Shown here piece after piece: positions 15,659 to 19,604 of a stretch of DNA of 19,604 bases (position 1 is its first letter; the number at the start of each line of letters is the position of its first letter). The notes under the pieces were generated by a model. The model did not search any database, had not been told where the DNA came from, and saw only the letters and a list, made by a program, of their open reading frames with translations. The translations under genes were made by a program, and so were the position numbers. Source of the DNA: Chromatiales bacterium (GTDB taxonomy: Bacteria > Pseudomonadota > Gammaproteobacteria > UBA6429 > Thiohalophilaceae); assembly GCA_027057985.1 (NCBI GenBank), contig JALUTJ010000511.1, positions 1 through 19,604 on the forward strand, read 5' to 3'.

Positions 15659-17710
15659 ATGACCACGACAAATCGCCATATCCTTGTTACCAGTGCCCTG
15701 CCGTATGCCAATGGCAGCATTCACATCGGCCACCTGGTCGAATACATACAGACCGATATCTGGGTGCGATTCCAGAAAATGCAAGGTCACGACTGTATTT
15801 ATGTCTGCGCCGATGATGCCCACGGTACGCCGATCATGCTGCGGGCACAAAAAGAAGGGATTACCCCGGAACAGCTGATTGCGGCGACCGACCGGGAACA
15901 TCGCGCTGATTTTGCCGACTTTCATATTGGTTTCGATAATTTCCATTCCACTCACTCCGAAGAAAACCGGGAAATTGCCGAAACCATCTATAAAAGACTG
16001 CGCGATGGTGGCCATATTGAAAAACGCACCATCAAGCAGGCCTATGATCCGGAAAAGGAAATGTTCCTGCCGGACCGATTTATCAAGGGTACCTGCCCCA
16101 AATGTGGTGCCGAAGATCAGTACGGAGATAACTGCGAGGTCTGTGGTGCCACCTATGCCCCCACCGAGCTGAAAAACCCGGTTTCGGTGGTTTCCGGTGC
16201 AACCCCGGTAGAAAAGGAATCCGAGCATTATTTCTTCAAGCTGGCAGACTTCGAGCTGATGCTGCGGCAATGGACCCAGGGTGAGCACACCCAGCCGGCG
16301 ATTAGCAATAAACTCAACGAATGGTTCGAGGCCGGCCTGCAGTCCTGGGATATTTCCCGTGATGCGCCTTATTTTGGTTTTGAAATCCCGGATGCGCCGG
16401 GCAAGTTCTTCTATGTCTGGCTGGATGCCCCTATGGGCTACATGGCCAGCTTCAAAAACCTGTGCAGCAAGCGGGATGATCTCGACTTTGATGCCTGGTG
16501 GAAAGCCGGAAGTGACTATGAACTGTATCACTTTATCGGCAAGGACATTGCCTACTTCCATACCCTGTTCTGGCCAGCGGTTTTAAGTGGTAGTGGTTTC
16601 CGCACCCCCAGCGCAGTTTTCTGTCATGGTTTTTTAACCGTGAACGGGCAGAAAATGTCCAAGTCACGCGGCACCTTTATCAAGGCCCGCACCTACCTGG
16701 ATAACCTCAACCCGGAATACCTGCGTTACTACTTCGCCGCCAAGCTTGGCAGTGGCATCGACGATCTCGATCTGAATCTGGATGACTTTATCCAGCGCGT
16801 CAATGCCGACCTGGTCGGCAAGATGGTCAATATTGCCAGCCGCTGTGCCGGCTATATCAGCAAGAAATGTGATGGCCAGCTCAGTAAAACCTGTGCCGAG
16901 CCTGCACTTTATAACGAGTTTGTCGCCGCCGGTGAAAAAATTGCTGCGCTGTATGAAAAACGTGAATTCAGCCATGCGGTAAGGGAAATCATGGCACTGG
17001 CCGACAGGGCCAACCAGTATATCGACGAGCAAAAGCCGTGGGCACTGGCTAAAGAAGAAGGCAAACAGGAACAGGTGCGTGATATCTACAGCATGGGTAT
17101 TAACCTGTTCCGCGTTCTGATGACCTACCTCAAACCGGTACTGCCGGTAATGGCCGAGGCCAGCAAAACCTTTTTAAATATCGACAGCATGCAGTGGAGT
17201 GATATCAAGGTTCCACTGCTTGATCACGCCATCAGCAAGTTCAAGCCGCTAATGACCCGGGTCGAGCAGGAAAAAGTGGATGCCCTGATAGCGGCATCGA
17301 AAGAAGATCTGAAACAGGAACATCACAAAACCGAACGCAAAGCGAGTATAAAAACCGTGAATGAGAATATCGAACCTATTGCTGAACAGATCGAATTTAC
17401 CGACTTTGCCAAAGTCGACCTTCGCATTGCGAAGATTATCAAAGCCGAGCATGTTGAAGGCGCTGACAAGCTACTGCAACTGACCCTGGATATTGGCAAT
17501 GAGACCCGTAATGTCTTTGCCGGTATCAAGTCGGCCTATGCCCCCGAAGAGCTTGAGGGCAAGTTGACGGTCATGGTAGCAAACCTGGCTCCCCGCAAGA
17601 TGCGCTTTGGTGTTTCAGAAGGCATGGTGCTGGCGGCCGGCCCGGGTGGCAAGGATTTGTGGATACTTGAACCCCACCAGGGTGCCCAGCCGGGTATGCG
17701 GGTGAAATAA
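15659..17710 (+). CDS. metG: Methionyl-tRNA synthetase
   Basis: 683 residues, the long class I form. HIGH signature at 22-25, a zinc knuckle with C146-x2-C149 and C159-x2-C162, and KMSKS at 332-336. An anticodon-binding helical domain (about 390-540) follows, and a C-terminal Trbp111/EMAP-type tRNA-binding domain (about 580-683, [12 protein letters not shown] at its start) that mediates dimerisation. It charges initiator and elongator tRNA-Met. Ribosome site before the ATG is weak, but the N-terminal [19 protein letters not shown] fits the family. It is divergent from mrp and is followed by rsxA after 102 bases. Confidence 0.98.
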   Translation: MTTTNRHILVTSALPYANGSIHIGHLVEYIQTDIWVRFQKMQGHDCIYVCADDAHGTPIMLRAQKEGITPEQLIAATDREHRADFADFHIGFDNFHSTHSEENREIAETIYKRLRDGGHIEKRTIKQAYDPEKEMFLPDRFIKGTCPKCGAEDQYGDNCEVCGATYAPTELKNPVSVVSGATPVEKESEHYFFKLADFELMLRQWTQGEHTQPAISNKLNEWFEAGLQSWDISRDAPYFGFEIPDAPGKFFYVWLDAPMGYMASFKNLCSKRDDLDFDAWWKAGSDYELYHFIGKDIAYFHTLFWPAVLSGSGFRTPSAVFCHGFLTVNGQKMSKSRGTFIKARTYLDNLNPEYLRYYFAAKLGSGIDDLDLNLDDFIQRVNADLVGKMVNIASRCAGYISKKCDGQLSKTCAEPALYNEFVAAGEKIAALYEKREFSHAVREIMALADRANQYIDEQKPWALAKEEGKQEQVRDIYSMGINLFRVLMTYLKPVLPVMAEASKTFLNIDSMQWSDIKVPLLDHAISKFKPLMTRVEQEKVDALIAASKEDLKQEHHKTERKASIKTVNENIEPIAEQIEFTDFAKVDLRIAKIIKAEHVEGADKLLQLTLDIGNETRNVFAGIKSAYAPEELEGKLTVMVANLAPRKMRFGVSEGMVLAAGPGGKDLWILEPHQGAQPGMRVK

Positions 17711-17812
17711 ACCCCTTAATCACAGGGTTAGCGGAAATTTTATTCCATCTCCCGGGGTTTGGGTTATACTTGCAGTAGTTTATATATAAGGTGTCCCTGC
17801 TGAACTAATAAC
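17711..17812 (+). promoter_or_regulatory. metG-rsxA gap with a candidate rsx promoter
   Basis: A weak hairpin (AACCC 17710-17714 with GGGTT 17725-17729) follows metG without a good T tract. Further on are TATACT (17765-17770) and, alternatively, TTGGGT (17759-17764), a 16-base spacer and TATATA (17781-17786). Either could drive rsx; the -35 elements are poor. Read-through from metG is also possible. Confidence 0.3.
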
Positions 17813-18394
17813 ATGGCTGAATACGCACTTATTCTTGTAAGTACCATCCTGGTCAATAACTTCGTACTGGTTAAGTTTCTCGGCCTGTGTCCCTTTATGG
17901 GGGTATCGCGTAAACTCGAAACCGCTATCGGCATGGGACTGGCAACCGCCTTTGTCCTCACCCTCTCCTCGATCAGCAGTTACCTGGTTAATGAATACCT
18001 GCTGGTGCCACTGGGCATCGAGTATATGAAGACCATTACCTTCATCCTGGTGATTGCCGTGGTGGTGCAATTTACCGAGATGGTGGTACACAAGACCAGC
18101 CCGGTACTCTACCAGGTACTGGGTATTTTCCTGCCTTTGATCACAACCAACTGTGCCGTGCTGGGCGTGGCCCTGCTTAATGTGCAGACCGAGCATGGTT
18201 TTATAGAATCCGCCCTGTATGGCTTTGGTGCCTCGGTGGGATTCTCGTTGGTACTGGTGTTATTTGCCGCCATGCGTGAACGTATCGATGCCGCCGATGT
18301 ACCAGAGCCATTTCGCGGTGCTTCCATTGCTCTGGTCACGGCTGGTTTAATGTCGATGGCCTTTATGGGCTTTGCCGGACTGGTGAAAGGCTAA
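17813..18394 (+). CDS. rsxA: RsxA/RnfA, electron transport complex membrane subunit
   Basis: 193 residues, the same length as E. coli RsxA. Six transmembrane helices (about 5-25, 38-58, 70-90, 100-120, 130-152, 168-190). C26 in LGLCPFMG and C114 in TTNCAVLG are the conserved cysteines that, with RsxE, hold the membrane-embedded Fe-S cluster. It is part of the Rnf/Rsx complex, which couples NADH:ferredoxin electron transfer to ion movement; in E. coli it keeps SoxR reduced. The rsxB start is one base after the stop. Confidence 0.97.
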   Translation: MAEYALILVSTILVNNFVLVKFLGLCPFMGVSRKLETAIGMGLATAFVLTLSSISSYLVNEYLLVPLGIEYMKTITFILVIAVVVQFTEMVVHKTSPVLYQVLGIFLPLITTNCAVLGVALLNVQTEHGFIESALYGFGASVGFSLVLVLFAAMRERIDAADVPEPFRGASIALVTAGLMSMAFMGFAGLVKG

Positions 18395-18395
18395 G

Positions 18396-18947
18396 ATGCT
18401 CGCGACCATTATCGCCATTGCTGTACTTGCTGCCGTGTTTGGGCTGGTGCTGGGTTTTGCTGCGGTGCGTTTTAAAGTAGAGGGCGATCCTATCGTCGAC
18501 AAGATCGATGCTATCCTGCCTCAAACTCAGTGTGGCCAGTGTTCCTACCCCGGTTGCCGTCCCTATGCTGAAGCCATTGCCAACGGTGAAGCAGATATCA
18601 ACCAGTGTCCACCCGGTGGTGAAGCAGTTATCAATGAACTGGCCGACCTGCTTGGGGTTGATCCCAAGCCATTGAATGCCGAACATGGTGAGCACAGTGA
18701 AAAAACCGTGGTCTATATCGATGAACAGTTATGTATTGGTTGTACCCTTTGCATACAGGCCTGCCCGGTAGATGCCATTGTTGGTGCTGCCAAACTGATG
18801 CACACCGTGATCGAAGATGAATGTACCGGCTGTGATCTCTGTATCCCGGTCTGTCCGGTAGACTGCATCTACGTCAAGCCCATCAAAACCACGCTCGCCA
18901 ACTGGAAGTGGCCGATGCCAGAAGATCCATTACAGGAAGCCTCGTAA
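18396..18947 (+). CDS. rsxB: RsxB/RnfB, Fe-S electron transport subunit
   Basis: 183 residues. An N-terminal membrane anchor (1-24) is followed by a Fe-S domain with C46-x2-C49-x4-C54-x16-C71, and then two ferredoxin [4Fe-4S] motifs: C113, C116, C119, C123 and C143, C146, C149, C153. Three [4Fe-4S] clusters are expected, passing electrons to or from the ferredoxin-side acceptor. It is a short RnfB without the extra ferredoxin repeats seen in some anaerobes. The stop overlaps the rsxC start (TAATG). Confidence 0.97.
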   Translation: MLATIIAIAVLAAVFGLVLGFAAVRFKVEGDPIVDKIDAILPQTQCGQCSYPGCRPYAEAIANGEADINQCPPGGEAVINELADLLGVDPKPLNAEHGEHSEKTVVYIDEQLCIGCTLCIQACPVDAIVGAAKLMHTVIEDECTGCDLCIPVCPVDCIYVKPIKTTLANWKWPMPEDPLQEAS

Positions 18948-19604
18948 TGTCCCGTCGTCTCTGGAACATTTTTGGTGGACTGAAACTGCCGGGCTTCAAG
19001 AAAATGTCTATGCAGATTCCAACGCAACCGGCGCCTTTACCGAAAACACTGGTGCTGCCGGTCAAGCAACATATCGGTCATGCGGCTGAACCCATCGTCC
19101 GTGTCGGTGACATGGTTTTAAAAGGACAGATGATTGCGGCGGCCAGTGATTATGTCAGCACGCCAGTTCATGCCTCTACTTCCGGCAAGGTGATCGCGAT
19201 AGAAGATCGTGCTGTACCGCATCCTTCCGGTATCAAAGCGGAATGTATCGTTATCGAAGCCGATGGTGAAGATCGCTGGTGTGAATTAACCCCGCATCAT
19301 AACTATACCGAGCTCGATGCCAGTGCCCTGCGCAATATTATTCGCGATGCCGGTATCGTCGGACTCGGTGGTGCCGGCTTCCCTTCATTTATAAAACTAA
19401 ATCCTGGGCCGGGTAACAAGGTATCCACGCTTATCCTCAATGGCGCAGAGTGTGAACCCTATATCACCTGCGATGCCATGCTGATGCAGGAGCACAGTCG
19501 CAAGATTATCGATGGACTCAATATCATACGCCATGCGGTACAGGCCGAGCACTGTATTATTGCCATAGAAGATAACAAACGTGCCGCGCATACCATCATG
19601 GTTA
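18947..19604 (+). CDS. rsxC: RsxC/RnfC, N-terminal part (cut by window edge)
   Basis: 219 codons are open to the right edge. It begins [19 protein letters not shown], with the family's N-terminal barrel-sandwich region (VRVGDMVLKGQMIA, then STPVHASTSGKV) and the start of the NADH/FMN-binding domain: GLGGAGFPS (about 144-152) and LNGAECEPYIT. RnfC is the peripheral NADH-oxidising subunit with FMN and two [4Fe-4S] clusters; the cluster motifs lie beyond the window. The start is coupled to rsxB by a one-base overlap. No frame break is seen in the visible part. Confidence 0.95.
   Translation, partial: MSRRLWNIFGGLKLPGFKKMSMQIPTQPAPLPKTLVLPVKQHIGHAAEPIVRVGDMVLKGQMIAAASDYVSTPVHASTSGKVIAIEDRAVPHPSGIKAECIVIEADGEDRWCELTPHHNYTELDASALRNIIRDAGIVGLGGAGFPSFIKLNPGPGNKVSTLILNGAECEPYITCDAMLMQEHSRKIIDGLNIIRHAVQAEHCIIAIEDNKRAAHTIMV

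Noticed and set aside
15635..16561. Open frame of 308 codons antisense to metG
   Set aside because: It is antisense to the HIGH and zinc-knuckle regions of metG, with no signal, domain or ribosome site; long antisense frames are common opposite GC-biased codons.

Overview
The window looks like ordinary chromosome from a non-enteric gammaproteobacterium of moderate GC. The gene families and gene order (arsC-wrbA-DUF2069 facing hda; purM-purN-DUF3108; dcd-mrp facing metG and then rsx/rnf) match gammaproteobacterial core genome. I cannot place it below class level. I see no rRNA, tRNA, CRISPR array, insertion sequence, phage gene or plasmid gene. No stretch over 300 bases lacks a gene; the longest gap, between mrp and metG, is 254 bases.

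Layout. Positions 1-1533 (minus strand): a YihY-type membrane protein, a secreted thioredoxin-fold protein, and the first 46 codons of a probable TolC-type outer-membrane protein that runs off the left edge. Positions 1581-2547 (minus): a LysM lipoprotein with a clear terminator, and a DUF4398 lipoprotein upstream of it; both have similar candidate promoters. Positions 2740-4102 (plus): an ArsC-family reductase, a WrbA-type quinone reductase and a DUF2069 membrane protein. Positions 4109-7552 (minus): a tight operon DUF2066, CDP-alcohol phosphatidyltransferase, PerM-like permease, hda. Positions 7626-10068 (plus): purM, purN and a DUF3108 protein. Positions 10200-13592 (plus): a large membrane-bound c-di-GMP protein with a periplasmic PhnD-type sensor, PAS domains, GGDEF and EAL. 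Positions 13578-15404 (minus): dcd and mrp. Positions 15659-19604 (plus): metG, then rsxA, rsxB and the start of rsxC, cut by the right edge.

Most genes are housekeeping: purine synthesis, dUTP supply through dCTP deaminase, methionyl-tRNA synthesis, regulatory inactivation of DnaA, phospholipid synthesis, Fe-S cluster delivery and an ion-coupled electron-transfer complex. Start/stop overlaps (TAATG, GTGA, TGATG) are frequent and point to translational coupling within operons.

I found no obviously undescribed multi-gene system. The items most worth a second look are the large sensor/c-di-GMP protein and its 15-base overlap with dcd, the lipid-gene/hda operon, the paired lipoprotein promoters, a terminator-like hairpin in the metG leader, and the thioredoxin-TolC pair.
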